Positions 33,951 through 44,300 of a stretch of DNA of 64,000 nt are shown in pieces; position 1 is the first letter of the stretch, and each line of letters starts with the position of its first letter. The position numbers and the translations under genes were made by a program. Origin of the DNA: Erysipelotrichaceae bacterium 66202529 (GTDB taxonomy: Bacteria; Bacillota_I; Bacilli_A; Erysipelotrichales; Erysipelotrichaceae); assembly GCA_017161075.1 (NCBI GenBank), contig CP046174.1, positions 2,666,001 through 2,730,000 on the forward strand. The letters run 5' to 3'. The notes under the pieces were generated by a model. That model was not told the DNA's origin. It ran no database searches and was given only the letters and a program-made list of their open reading frames with translations.

Positions 33951-33989
33951 ACTGCTTTTACGCGCAGATATCTACGTGATAAAAGCAGT
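33951..33989. terminator. Bidirectional terminator between convergent genes
   Basis: ACTGCTTTTA…TAAAAGCAGT forms a 10-bp stem, with T-rich tracts on both strands. It separates the UbiB gene (plus) from the response regulator gene (minus). Confidence 0.75.
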
Positions 33990-34021
33990 CTTTTCTTATA
34001 CGCTTTTGATACATATACAGA

Positions 34022-36088
34022 TTACTCACCGTCCCCTGTATGTATCAAAGGGATATCCGAAAGCAGATGCTTCATGGAAGAATCATAAAAGCGGTAGTGT
34101 CCTTTGCCGTTCTGCTTAACAGAGTACAGTGCCTGATCTGCATGATAGAACAGCTCCTCCAGCTTACTGCCATTTTCCGGTGCCAGGGAAACGCCCATGC
34201 TGATAGAGGTTTCTATACCTGAATATTGAACGCAGGCGGCATGGTATACCCGTTCTACCAGAGGCCTGATTTCCTTAGTGTATTCCATAAACACCAGAAA
34301 TTCATCTCCGCCAATGCGGGCGACGATATCTGATTTGCGAATCCCTTTTTTCAGCTGTTTTGCGACATCCTGTAAGACGCGGTCTCCAAACATATGTCCA
34401 TACAGATCATTTGCCTGCTTAAAGAAATCCAGATCAAAGAGCAGAAATGCAAACATCCGGCCCGTTTGCACCCCCTCCTCCAGCATCTTCTGTATAAGAT
34501 CAAATGCATAGGAACGATTATATAGACCACTCAGACTATCATACTGTGCCATGATCCGATATTTATCCAGCTCTGTCTGTTCCTCATGGATATCAATGAA
34601 TTTACCGATAACACCGGTCAACTCATCCGTATCCTCTCTAACCCACAGCGGACGTGCAACTGCCTTGTACCAGTGCTTCCTTCCCTTTACATGCAGACTG
34701 TATACACTGGTAATCACCGGCCGCTCAACGGTTGCCTGCAGCAGCTTATTTTTCAAATCAAGAAAATCCTGTTTATCGAATACCGCAAAGAGCTCCGGAT
34801 CACGCTGGGGATGCGCAATGGTTTCTGTTAATCCCAGCTCTGCCGCTCCCCATTCGGATATGGTTAATATATCGGATTGATAAACATATTCAAACTGGAT
34901 TTCCTTCGACATAGACGCAAAAAAATGATATTTTGTACGCTCCTGCTCCAGCAGTGCAAGCGTTCGTCCGGATACATTTCCACGCTGTATTAAAGCTTTG
35001 GATAAGCTTTTGACTTCTTCCATAGAAATATCTTCCACCGAACGGGTTTTTAATTCCTTTTTCAAATGCTGCTCTGCAGCTTTCAGGCAATCCAGCAGCA
35101 GCGGATTAAACACTCCGCATTCCCCTGCAAAAATCATTTGCATTGCTGTTTCATGCGTATAAGCATCCTTATATACGCGTTTACTTGTCAAAGCGTCATA
35201 TACATCCGCAAGTGACACCACCTGTGCTGCGATTGGAATCTCCTCTCCCTTTAAACCGTCAGGATATCCACGGCCGTCATACCGTTCATGATGCCATAAG
35301 CAAATATCGCGTGCAGTTTTCAATAATGCTTCCTTCTGGTGATAGGGCGTATTCTCCAAAATCTGTGCGCCGATGACACTATGGGTTTTCATCACCTCGA
35401 ATTCCTCTGCCGTCAGCCTTCCCGGTTTATTCAGAATTTGTTCCGGAATTGAAATTTTACCAATATCATGCAGGGCAGACGCATTGGTAATCAATGTGAT
35501 GTTCTCCGGGGATAAATCATATTTCTTCGTCATTTTTGCCAGCTGCTTCAACAAAACCTCCGTCATGACGCGAATATGCATGACATGTAGGCCGCTTTCC
35601 CCATTACGAAATTCCACAATATGGCTGAGAATATCCACCATGACACGGCTGTTTTTCTCTTTTTCCAGCATTTGCTCCATCACCATATTCTGCAGCAGCT
35701 TCTGCTTTGCATACAGCATAATAGTATTTTGGACACGCCGCTGTACGGTCTTTTCATCAAAGGGACGATTGATATATTCCACTGCCCCCAGATCGTAGGC
35801 ATGGTCGATATAGGTGGAAGATGTTTCCGCAGATATGATAATGACCGGAACATCATCGATCCATTTATTTTTATTCATCGCGCTCAGTACCTCAAAGCCA
35901 TCCATTTTGGGCATGACGATATCCAGCAGAACTAGAGAAATATCATGATGGTAGCGATTCAGATGTGCCATAGCCTCCAGACCGTTGCCAGCCTCCAGCA
36001 GGTCATACTCCTTGGAGAGCATATCTGCCAGCAGAGAACGATTGATTTCGGAATCATCCGCTATCAGTATTTTATTTCGCCGTTTCAT
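34022..36088 (-). CDS. Response regulator with REC, HD-GYP, PAS-like and GGDEF domains
   Basis: 688 residues from the ATG at 36088 (GGAGGAA upstream). The receiver domain (residues ~4-120) has ILIADDSEIN and the phosphoacceptor region LVLLDIVMPKMDG. The HD-GYP c-di-GMP phosphodiesterase domain (~150-335) has LHDIGKISIPEQILNKPG and WHHERYDGRGYPDGLKGEEIP. After a helical linker comes a PAS-like region (~375-500), then a GGDEF domain (~515-675) with intact ARIGGDEFLVF. One protein could both make and destroy c-di-GMP. It overlaps the Hpt gene by 17 nt and is probably the output of the phosphorelay formed with the kinase at 37939-40062. Confidence 0.92.
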   Translation of the reverse strand: MKRRNKILIADDSEINRSLLADMLSKEYDLLEAGNGLEAMAHLNRYHHDISLVLLDIVMPKMDGFEVLSAMNKNKWIDDVPVIIISAETSSTYIDHAYDLGAVEYINRPFDEKTVQRRVQNTIMLYAKQKLLQNMVMEQMLEKEKNSRVMVDILSHIVEFRNGESGLHVMHIRVMTEVLLKQLAKMTKKYDLSPENITLITNASALHDIGKISIPEQILNKPGRLTAEEFEVMKTHSVIGAQILENTPYHQKEALLKTARDICLWHHERYDGRGYPDGLKGEEIPIAAQVVSLADVYDALTSKRVYKDAYTHETAMQMIFAGECGVFNPLLLDCLKAAEQHLKKELKTRSVEDISMEEVKSLSKALIQRGNVSGRTLALLEQERTKYHFFASMSKEIQFEYVYQSDILTISEWGAAELGLTETIAHPQRDPELFAVFDKQDFLDLKNKLLQATVERPVITSVYSLHVKGRKHWYKAVARPLWVREDTDELTGVIGKFIDIHEEQTELDKYRIMAQYDSLSGLYNRSYAFDLIQKMLEEGVQTGRMFAFLLFDLDFFKQANDLYGHMFGDRVLQDVAKQLKKGIRKSDIVARIGGDEFLVFMEYTKEIRPLVERVYHAACVQYSGIETSISMGVSLAPENGSKLEELFYHADQALYSVKQNGKGHYRFYDSSMKHLLSDIPLIHTGDGE

Positions 36089-36458
36089 CGGCTGTTCCTC
36101 CGTTTGCCTGCACTGCCTCATGAACAGCTGCCAGCATGACATCATACTGCTTCTTTACCTGTTCAAACAGCTCCGGCACATCCTGCGTCCAAACACCTGG
36201 GCGCAGAGCATCCGTAAGCAGGGAGGCCGCTTCTGCCAGTTCCTTCAGACACAGATTCAGTGAGATTCCCTTTATCGTATGCGCAGCCCGAAATGCCTGC
36301 TCACAATCCCGCTTATCCATAGCAGCACATAAGGCTGTATAATTCTCATCCCGCAGCAGCATCGTTAAAAACTTCAAAATTCGCTCATCAGACTTCATCA
36401 GGCGAAGTGCTGCCGCATAATCCGCCCCCATACGCAAATAGCATTCTTGAACTGTCAT
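36072..36458 (-). CDS. Histidine phosphotransfer (Hpt) protein
   Basis: 128 residues from 36458; GGGGAT precedes this ATG, while the earlier ATG at 36467 has no space for a ribosome site. A single four-helix Hpt domain with the phosphoacceptor His in FRAAHTIKGISLNLCL (residues ~55-70). Such a protein carries phosphate from the receiver domain of a hybrid kinase to a final response regulator. It overlaps the start of the response regulator gene and lies in the same island as the hybrid kinase, so the phosphorelay is complete within 6 kb. Confidence 0.88.
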   Translation of the reverse strand: MTVQECYLRMGADYAAALRLMKSDERILKFLTMLLRDENYTALCAAMDKRDCEQAFRAAHTIKGISLNLCLKELAEAASLLTDALRPGVWTQDVPELFEQVKKQYDVMLAAVHEAVQANGGTADETAK

Positions 36459-36621
36459 AATCCCCATCCTTTCCTGTTACTGTTTATCCTATCCGCATTG
36501 TACTTGCGGCCTTCCTTTCGATGCAGGTTACCCTATGCTTTTTGAAGCCATATGACAACCTTTTATAAGTCTTACCCCATAAAAGCACATATCATCATCC
36601 TATAACTGCCTGTTTGTACTT

Positions 36622-37942
36622 CTATTCCAATATACCCGTTTGGATTGCTTCATTCACACTGTCATCCATCGCCTCCGCAATTTCCTCGATGGAACGATTC
36701 TTTAACAGCAGCTCCTGAATATAGGTATGAAAGACCGCTCGCACACCCTCCCAGTTCGGCTTTTCATTCAGATTATTCACGACATTGTGCTCGTTTTTTT
36801 GATACATCGTTATATAATCCAGCTGCTTTCCATGCTTTTGGACATAGCTTTTATTCACTGGAATCCCGCTGCGTGCATATTTCAAAAGCTCCTCCTCATC
36901 GTAAATATAGCGGATAAAATCTTTTGCGGCCTTAGCTCTTGCCGCATCCTTATTATCAAAGACGATGAAGCCGTTGAGATACGTGGTCGCATAGCCCTTT
37001 TTATCCAGAGAGGGACTGTTCGCCAGAAACAGATCCATGCCATGTACATCCTGTGCATCACGTATATTGACAAGATTTCCTACACAAATTGCAAGCTGTC
37101 CGCTGTAAAACAGATTCAGATTGGAAATATAATCCATATTCTCCGCACCGACCGGAGTGATTTCATCCTCACTGAGCTGCTGAAGCCAGCGAAGTGCTTT
37201 TCGGCCCTCCTTTGTATTGATATGAAAGCTTCCCTTCTCATCATATAAAGAAGATCCAAAGGCACGCAGCAGCGTCATGATATGCATATCCCCCTGATTG
37301 TTAGCGCCATACAGAAACATAGGAAATTCATTATTCCCCTTCATGACCTTTTTTAAGGCATACAGGATTTTTTCATATTCCTTCCTCAGTTGACCACTGT
37401 GCTATGGTTCCGGCTTTGGGGATATATTCGTCAAGTCCTGCTTTTCGCATCCAGTCCGCATTCACAAGCAGGGTATTTTGCAGGGTGTAATATGGCAGCA
37501 TATACGTACTGTTTCCAAACTGCGCTTGTTTCCAAATCGTATCATCAATATCTGTACGTAGGTCCTGATCAATAATATCATCCAGCGGCAGCAGCTGCTG
37601 TTCCGCAATATAGCCTGGAATATTAAAGGAGCCGCCAAAGAGGATATCAGCTGCCTCATCCGTACCGATTTTGTCAATTACCTTCTTTTTTTCATCCACG
37701 TACTGATATTTTTCAATTTGAAATTCCACATCATATGCCGTGTACTGCTTTTTGAAGCTTTCTGCCGCCTCTGTAAACAGATCATAGATTTCCGCATCCA
37801 TATGATCCGAATCATAAGCCATGGTCATCGGCGGACATTTTATTCGCAGAATCACATGCTCCTTTTTATTTCTATCCGTATTCGTACACCCCTGTACAAA
37901 AACAATACAGAAGGCGCACATCAGCACCAGTATTTTCTTCAT
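36622..37942 (-). pseudogene. Extracellular solute-binding protein split by a +1 frameshift
   Basis: Two frames make one family 1-type sugar-binding protein. The first (37942-37373) encodes a lipoprotein (CAFCIVFVQGC) with the N-terminal lobe ending WSTEEGI. The second continues, one base out of frame, as EYEKILYALKKVMKGNNEFPM and carries the C-terminal lobe to 36622. The break is an apparent extra G near 37380-37386 (GAGGAAGGAATATG; removing one G restores E-E-E-Y). No other lesion is seen, so sequencing error, a recent mutation or phase variation are all possible. The gene overlaps the hybrid kinase stop (ATGA), suggesting a ligand sensor for that kinase rather than a transporter part; no permease genes are present. 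Confidence 0.8.
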
Positions 37943-40062
37943 AATGTCTCCCTTTTTTCCAGCTTTGCGAGCTTCTCCAACAGCACCTGCAGCTCCAGCG
38001 GTTTGGTTAACACAGCATCCATTCCACTGTGCAGTGCGTGCTCAATATCATCATGGAATGCATTGGCTGTCAAGGCGAATATACAGATGGATGCTGCATC
38101 CTCGCGTTCGCTGTGACGAATTGCAGCTGCCGCCTCATACCCGTTCATAACAGGCATTTGTACATCCATTAAAATAACGTCAAAATAATGAACAGCATGG
38201 TATAGGTAACACTCCACGGCCTCTTTGCCGTTTACCGCAGATATGACCTCACAGCCCTCCTGTACGAGAATTTCCGTCAGAATTTCCCGGTTTAATTCAT
38301 TATCCTCCACCAGCAGAATATGAAGTCCCTGCAGGGAAGCTAAGCCAGCCTCCTCCCTTTGGGCTTTCACTGTGTGCGTATCATCGACATGGAATGGCAG
38401 CTGAATGGTAAAGCAAGTTCCCTTTCCAAGCTCGCTTTCCACCTGAATGGAGCCATCCATCTTTTCAACCAGGATTTTGCTGAGGGTTGTTCCCAGACCG
38501 GTTCCATTTTGCGATGCCATTCTGTGCTCCTGTTCAAACGGATTCCAGATACGCTGCAGAAATTCATCCGACATACCGCAGCCTGTATCCGTAATAACAA
38601 ATTTTGTAGGTACGATTCCATCTTTTTCCGGCTGCTGCTCCACCTGCAGGGAAATCTGTCCCTTTTCCGGTGTGAATTTCAGCGCATTTCCTAACAGATT
38701 GATTAAAACCTGCTTAATTCGCACCTCATCTGCCAGCAGAGCTGTGCTGTGTATCTGCGTGGTATCCAAAGTAAATTGCTGTTTATGCTCCTCCGCCTGA
38801 ACACCGATAATCATATGGATTTCCTGAATCATATCCAGCAGATTAAACGGCTTTTGATACAGCTCCAGCTGTCCGCTTTCGATTTTGGACATCTCAAGAA
38901 CATCCGTGATAACACTTTTCAGATATTGCGAGGAAACATTTGCTTTTTCCAGATACTCCTTCAGCTTGTCGGGATGTTCAATATTTTGTTGCATCAGATA
39001 CTGTAACCCGATGATTCCATTGAGCGGAGTTCTGATTTCATGGCTCATATTCGCAAGAAATGCGGATTTCGCCTTTTCCGAAGCAGAGGCGATTTTCGCT
39101 TTATTGATCACCTGATACATATAAACGGCGACCGCAGCGATGACCAGGCCCAAAAGGCCAAAGAAGATCAGAGAACGGTTTAGCAGGGCATGAATCTGTT
39201 CGCTGTTGACTTCATGGGGTACCTTCACAACCAGATACCAGTCATTTTCAGGAATCGGCTTCAGAATAGCATAATAGTTTTTCCCCTGATTTTCATACGA
39301 TAAAAACACAGTATCACTTTTCTTCATTCCTGCCTGCAGCTCCTTTACAGAGCTGTTGTGTATTCTGGAAGCCTTCAGCTCGGAAAAGAAATTCTGCTGC
39401 GTGCTGGTATCATAGTATTTGCTCGCTGTGATAATATCCCCGCTATCCTGAATGACAATAGTTTCTCCAAGACCGTTAAAGCTCTCTCCATGAATGATAT
39501 CATCCATATGATCGATTGGCAAAAAGCCGACGACACCAGTGATATTCACTCCCTGAACCTTCACGCTTTTCTCCAGGTGATAGCCGTATACGATATATTC
39601 ACTCCAAACCTCTCGCTCATCCACCATATAGCGCGTCACAAAGCTTCCCGGATTTGCATTATATATATCCTTCCACGGCACAGTATCCAAGGTGGTGATC
39701 CACAGAGCATTATCGTACACCATTCCCGTATCTGTTATCAGATATATTTTATCAAAGGAGGATATCCGTGCCTCCACACTCAGCTGATAGGAAAGCTCCT
39801 GCCGCTTATTTTCACGCTGCAGACGCAGACGCTGTACGAGATTGTGCAGATATTCCTGCTTATCCTGAATTGTATTATCTATATTTTTTATGTCATGATC
39901 AGCCAACTGATCCATAAACGATATGGTGTTTTTGTATACCGCATCCTTTACGCTTTTCTGATATAGCCAATAACCTCCACTGATCCCTATTACAGAAAAA
40001 AAACATAAAGCGAATAACACCTTCCAGGAATATTGAATTTTTGATGTGATATGCTTTTTCAT
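37939..40062 (-). CDS. Hybrid sensor histidine kinase with extracellular Cache-like domain and receiver
   Basis: 707 residues. A membrane segment (~14-34), a large extracellular sensing domain (~35-285) with the beta-rich pattern of dCache domains (LQAGMKKSDTVFLSYENQGKNYYAILKPIPENDWYLVVKVP), a second membrane segment (SLIFFGLLGLVIAAVAVYMYQVI), then HisKA with the phosphoacceptor in FLANMSHEIRTPLNGIIGL (~345), HATPase with LLGNALKFTPEKG and TDTGCGMSD, and a C-terminal receiver with LLVEDNELN and VILMDVQMPVMNG. The start has GGAGAGAA upstream. Genetic order suggests signal flow from this kinase through Hpt to the c-di-GMP response regulator. Confidence 0.93.
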   Translation of the reverse strand: MKKHITSKIQYSWKVLFALCFFSVIGISGGYWLYQKSVKDAVYKNTISFMDQLADHDIKNIDNTIQDKQEYLHNLVQRLRLQRENKRQELSYQLSVEARISSFDKIYLITDTGMVYDNALWITTLDTVPWKDIYNANPGSFVTRYMVDEREVWSEYIVYGYHLEKSVKVQGVNITGVVGFLPIDHMDDIIHGESFNGLGETIVIQDSGDIITASKYYDTSTQQNFFSELKASRIHNSSVKELQAGMKKSDTVFLSYENQGKNYYAILKPIPENDWYLVVKVPHEVNSEQIHALLNRSLIFFGLLGLVIAAVAVYMYQVINKAKIASASEKAKSAFLANMSHEIRTPLNGIIGLQYLMQQNIEHPDKLKEYLEKANVSSQYLKSVITDVLEMSKIESGQLELYQKPFNLLDMIQEIHMIIGVQAEEHKQQFTLDTTQIHSTALLADEVRIKQVLINLLGNALKFTPEKGQISLQVEQQPEKDGIVPTKFVITDTGCGMSDEFLQRIWNPFEQEHRMASQNGTGLGTTLSKILVEKMDGSIQVESELGKGTCFTIQLPFHVDDTHTVKAQREEAGLASLQGLHILLVEDNELNREILTEILVQEGCEVISAVNGKEAVECYLYHAVHYFDVILMDVQMPVMNGYEAAAAIRHSEREDAASICIFALTANAFHDDIEHALHSGMDAVLTKPLELQVLLEKLAKLEKRETL

Positions 40063-40432
40063 GAGTTCTCTCCGTTATCTGTATGCATTGCACTGCATAA
40101 CAGCCCTGTCAACAAGCATTTCCTGTATAGTATCAGGAATCTTTATGGCTTCATTATAGCAATCTGATTCGGTCATTGCAACTTGACAAATCTCAAAAAA
40201 ACCTTATAAATAAAGGCTTTATAGAGCATAACCTGAAACATAAAAAGACCTGTCCTGTATGCTGGACGGCTGTTTTTTTGTTTCTGAGTGAGCATACATA
40301 ACATACGGCCCTGTTTTTCAGATAAATTAAGATTCTGCAGATAATATCATATGAAAAATTATGAGAAAAAGCAGATTTATAAAAATTATAGCTTTTTTAT
40401 TATTCCGCATCTTCAACGACGGCTTTAAAGCT
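40063..40432. other. Upstream region of the sensor kinase, no gene seen
   Basis: About 370 nt, AT-rich. A minus-strand hairpin near 40240-40275 (CCGTCC…GGACAGG followed by Ts) may be a secondary terminator. No open frame with a credible start was found. Confidence 0.45.
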
Positions 40433-40471
40433 AAAAAAAGCAGACATCTGATTATTCATCAACATGTCTGC
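40433..40471 (-). terminator. Terminator downstream of the sbcDC-sir2 operon
   Basis: On the minus strand GCAGACAT…ATGTCTGC (perfect 8-bp stem) is followed by seven Ts, about 120 nt after the sir2 stop. Confidence 0.75.
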
Positions 40472-40589
40472 CATGATCATAGGCTCCTTTGAATAGCGTA
40501 CTACGCTAATGCTACAATACCTAAACTATTATCCTGCGTTTTAGAATACAATAGCTGTGAAGCCTCATGATGAACTGCAGCACAGGCCG

Positions 40590-41348
40590 TTATTGTAAAA
40601 CAACATGCTTCATCACTTTGCCGATTGCATCATGGATTACCAGATCCGCACGCTGATCCATCGCTGTTTCTTCCTTATTGATTAAAATCAGCTTTCTGCC
40701 GCGAAAGTAGCGGATCAGTCCGGCTGCTGGATACACAACCAGAGAGGTTCCACCAACGATTAAAACATCTGCCTGTGCGATATAAGAAACTGCCTCCTCC
40801 ATAACCTGCATATCCAGACTTTCCCCATACAGGACAACCTCCGGCTTTATAATGCCGTTACAGACAGGGCATCTTGGAATCTGATTGCGCTGCTTCAGCA
40901 TCTCATCGAGATCATAAAAGGCATGACAGCGCTGACAGCGGTTGCGATGGATACTGCCATGCAGCTCCAGCACCTTCTTACTGCCAGCCATCTGGTGAAG
41001 ACCGTCAATATTCTGTGTGATTACCGCCTGCAGCTTTCCCATCGCCTCCAGTTTAGCAAGGGCGCGATGGGCATCATTGGGCTGTGCATGCTCATACACC
41101 ATTTCATGAAAATAAAAGTCATAAAACTGTTCGGGATGCTCGTGAAAGAAATCACTGCTGATCATAGTTTCCGCGCGATAGGGATAGGTCTTTTTGCTGT
41201 AAATACCACTCTGTGAGCGGAAATCCGGAATATTGCTTTCCGTACTCACTCCGGCACCCCCGAAAAACACAATTCGATCGCTCTGCTTTAGTATTTCCTT
41301 AAATTCATCATACATATGCTTTACACCCGGTATATTCGTATGGCGCAT
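40590..41348 (-). CDS. Sir2 family NAD-dependent protein deacetylase
   Basis: 252 residues. Sirtuins remove acyl groups from lysine using NAD. Motifs: FFGGAGVSTESNIPDFRS (NAD loop, residues ~29-46), ITQNIDGLHQMAGS with the catalytic His in LHG just after, a four-Cys zinc site (CQRCHAF and CPVCNG), and VGGTSLVVYPAAG. Two starts are possible: 41348 with AGGAAG upstream, or an internal ATG at 41315 that gives the usual MYDEFKEILK beginning. It lies 21 nt after sbcC and probably shares its transcript. Confidence 0.93.
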   Translation of the reverse strand: MRHTNIPGVKHMYDEFKEILKQSDRIVFFGGAGVSTESNIPDFRSQSGIYSKKTYPYRAETMISSDFFHEHPEQFYDFYFHEMVYEHAQPNDAHRALAKLEAMGKLQAVITQNIDGLHQMAGSKKVLELHGSIHRNRCQRCHAFYDLDEMLKQRNQIPRCPVCNGIIKPEVVLYGESLDMQVMEEAVSYIAQADVLIVGGTSLVVYPAAGLIRYFRGRKLILINKEETAMDQRADLVIHDAIGKVMKHVVLQ

Positions 41349-41369
41349 GAAACCGTCATCTTCCTATAC

Positions 41370-44300
41370 CTATTCCTTTCTGATTTGAATACGGCTGCCT
41401 TCCCTGCTTTTTTCTACGAGAATTCCTGCCGGTATATTGTCCTTTAACAGCTCCACATGTGAAATAATGCCGACATAACCGCGGCTGTTGCTCATAATCT
41501 GCAATACGGCAAGTGCATCCGCGATACTGTGCTCATCCAGTGTTCCAAAGCCCTCATCAATAAACATAGTATCCAGCTGAATACCGCCGTTTCTTGCCTG
41601 TACCACACTGGATAGCGCCAGAGACAAGGCCAGGGAAACGAGGAATTTTTCACCGCCGCTCAGGGAAACAACACTGCGGCTGCTGCACGTATAGCTATCA
41701 TAAATAGAAAGCTCAAGACCGAATTTGCGCGTTCTTCCACTTGCCTCATCACTGCGGAAAATCTGATAGCGGCCGTTATGAACAAGCTGCAGCAGCTGAT
41801 TTGCCTGCTGTGTGATGCTGCTGAGCATAATGCCGAGTACATAGCGTTCAATTCCCATACCGTTATCACCGCGCATTGCTCTGACGAAATGTGCTAGCTC
41901 CACAAATGCAGGCTCCTCCTGATCCAGCTCCTTTTGGATATGTATAAGAGCTGTCTGTATCTGGGAATACATTGCTTCATGACTCGTGATATCCGCAAGG
42001 GCTGCACGCAGCTGGTCCTCCTGCTGCATGAGCTGCTTCTGCTGCTGAAGCAGCTCCTCCAGATTTTGCTGTGCAAGAGCATTACAGCGGCTTTGCAAAT
42101 CCTCAATCCGCGTCTGCTCCTGATTTTTTTTCAGCTCGTAAGCATGGAGCTGTTCTTCTTTTGCCGCAAGATCGATTTGCTGAAGCTGCTGCATTTCCGC
42201 TTCCTGAATGCCACGCTGTGCAAGCGTTACCCATACAGCCTCTGCCTGTGCCTGCTCCTGGGCCGCCTGCTGTACTTCCTTTTCCGCATGTTCCAGGTCA
42301 CGCTGCTGCTGCACCAGCTGAAGCTCCAGCTGCCGCAAGCGTTCCTCAAGCATACCGGTCTGCTGCTTTGCTTTTTCAAGCTGCTGATTTAGTTCCTCGA
42401 TATGCTGGGTCAGCTGGCTCTGTGTACGCAGCTCAGATGGGATACTGTCCTGCAGTGCTGTAAGCTGCTGGTTTATTAAAAGCTCATCGGTATGCAGTTC
42501 CTGCTGCTTTTCTGTGAGCTTTTGCAGCAGTGCTTCCTGCTCTGCCTGCTGCTGAATCAAAAGCTCCTGGCGCTCTGTCATATGTGCAATTTCCTGATTC
42601 AGTGTGAGCGCACGCTGCTGCCTGCTTTGTATCCCTGCATATTCCTCCTGGGAGAACGGCTTGTGTAGCAGATCCTGTATCGCATCCTCATGCTCCTGTA
42701 CAGAGGACTGCAATACCTGGATGGACAGCTGTATGTGATCCTGCTGCTGATGAAGCTTTTGCAGAGCTTCCTTTTTCTGATCTAGCTGCTCCTGCATTTC
42801 CTTCAGCCGTTTTACATCCAGATAGGCTGCCTGTGCCCTGGCAAGATAAGGATGTGTAACACTGCCGCATACCGGGCATGGTTCATTTTCCTTCAGCAGT
42901 GCTGCAAGCTGCGCCGCACTGCTGTTCAAATAGCTGCGCATAGCCTCATCATAGGCCTGCTGAAGCGGTACAAGCTGCTGTTCTTCCTGCTCTGTGTCGT
43001 TCTGCAGCTGCTGTAGCTTTTTTTCTTCCTGCTGTCGTTTGTCATGCAGGAAAACGGTTTGCTGATGATGATAAAACGCCTGCTTCCAAACGGCGTAATC
43101 CTGCTCCACCGTTTGCAGCAGCTCCAATTCTGCCTTTGCCGTTTTTAGCTGCCGTATAAGCTGCTCCTGCTCCTTGCTTAGCTGCTCACGACAGGTAAGC
43201 TGTGCTTCTGCCAGCTTCTGCTGCGCAGCCTTCTTTTTCCTTAGCTCCTGCTCCTCAGTACGCAGCTGCTGCAGACGCTTCACAGAAGGAAGCAGCTCCT
43301 CACCTGCATGAAGCCTCTGTGTGTAAGTCTGCTCCCTTGCCTTACATTCCGCTAGCTGCTTTTGCCAGGCAGGCACCTGGCTTCTTTGCTCCTGTAAACG
43401 GGTAAGCTTCTGCTGTTCTGTAAGGTGCTTTGCGCTTCGCTGCTTCATAGCCTTGCGGCATTGCAACAGGGTGTTCCACTGCGGAAGCACGTTTGCCAGC
43501 TCCTTTTGTCGTTCAAGATATACAGCGAGCTCTTTCATACTGTCTTCCTGCTGTAACAGCTCTGCCATATGCTGCTGTGCGCTTCGCAGCTGTGCGGATA
43601 GCTCCTCCCTGTTTTTTTGCTGTGTCACAGAGAGATTAACCTGCTCCAGCAGCGCATGCTGCCGCTTTCCTTCTTCCATAAGCGCCTGCTTCTGCTTATT
43701 CGCTTCCTGAAGCCATTCGGTTATTTCCTTTAGACTCTGCATATCAATACCGCTCAGTAATGCCTCTTTTCGCTGCTTTTTCGCATCCAGCTGTTCTTTT
43801 CTTTGCTTCATGGTATCGCTCAGCACCTGGTTGATGCTTGTCCATCGCTCCATTTGAAACAGGGTTTTCAGTATCTCCTGCTTTTCCTCACTCTTACTTG
43901 TCAGCAGCTGTTCAAATTTTCCCTGTGGCAGGATCATTACCTGAATAAACTGTGCATAGCTCAAGCCAAGCAGCTCCTCAGCCTTTTCCTCTACATTTTT
44001 CAGCTTGGGATTTTCAAAAAACGGCACAAAGGAGCCATCGATTACCTCCCCTGCGTCAATTTGCATCACCGCTGCCAGCTCCTGATTGCGTTTTTTTCGC
44101 ATCGTGATCTTACGGACGAAGCGGTATGTTTTCTGATGAAGCTGAAATTGGAAATCAACGATCGTGGCATCCTGCGGCTGTGCAAAACGGGAACGCATGC
44201 TTAAAAAATCCTCGCGCTGGGAGCCGCTGCTTTTCCCATATAAAGCATAGGTCATGGCATCCAGCAGCATCGTCTTTCCGCTTCCTGTTTCTCCCTGAAT

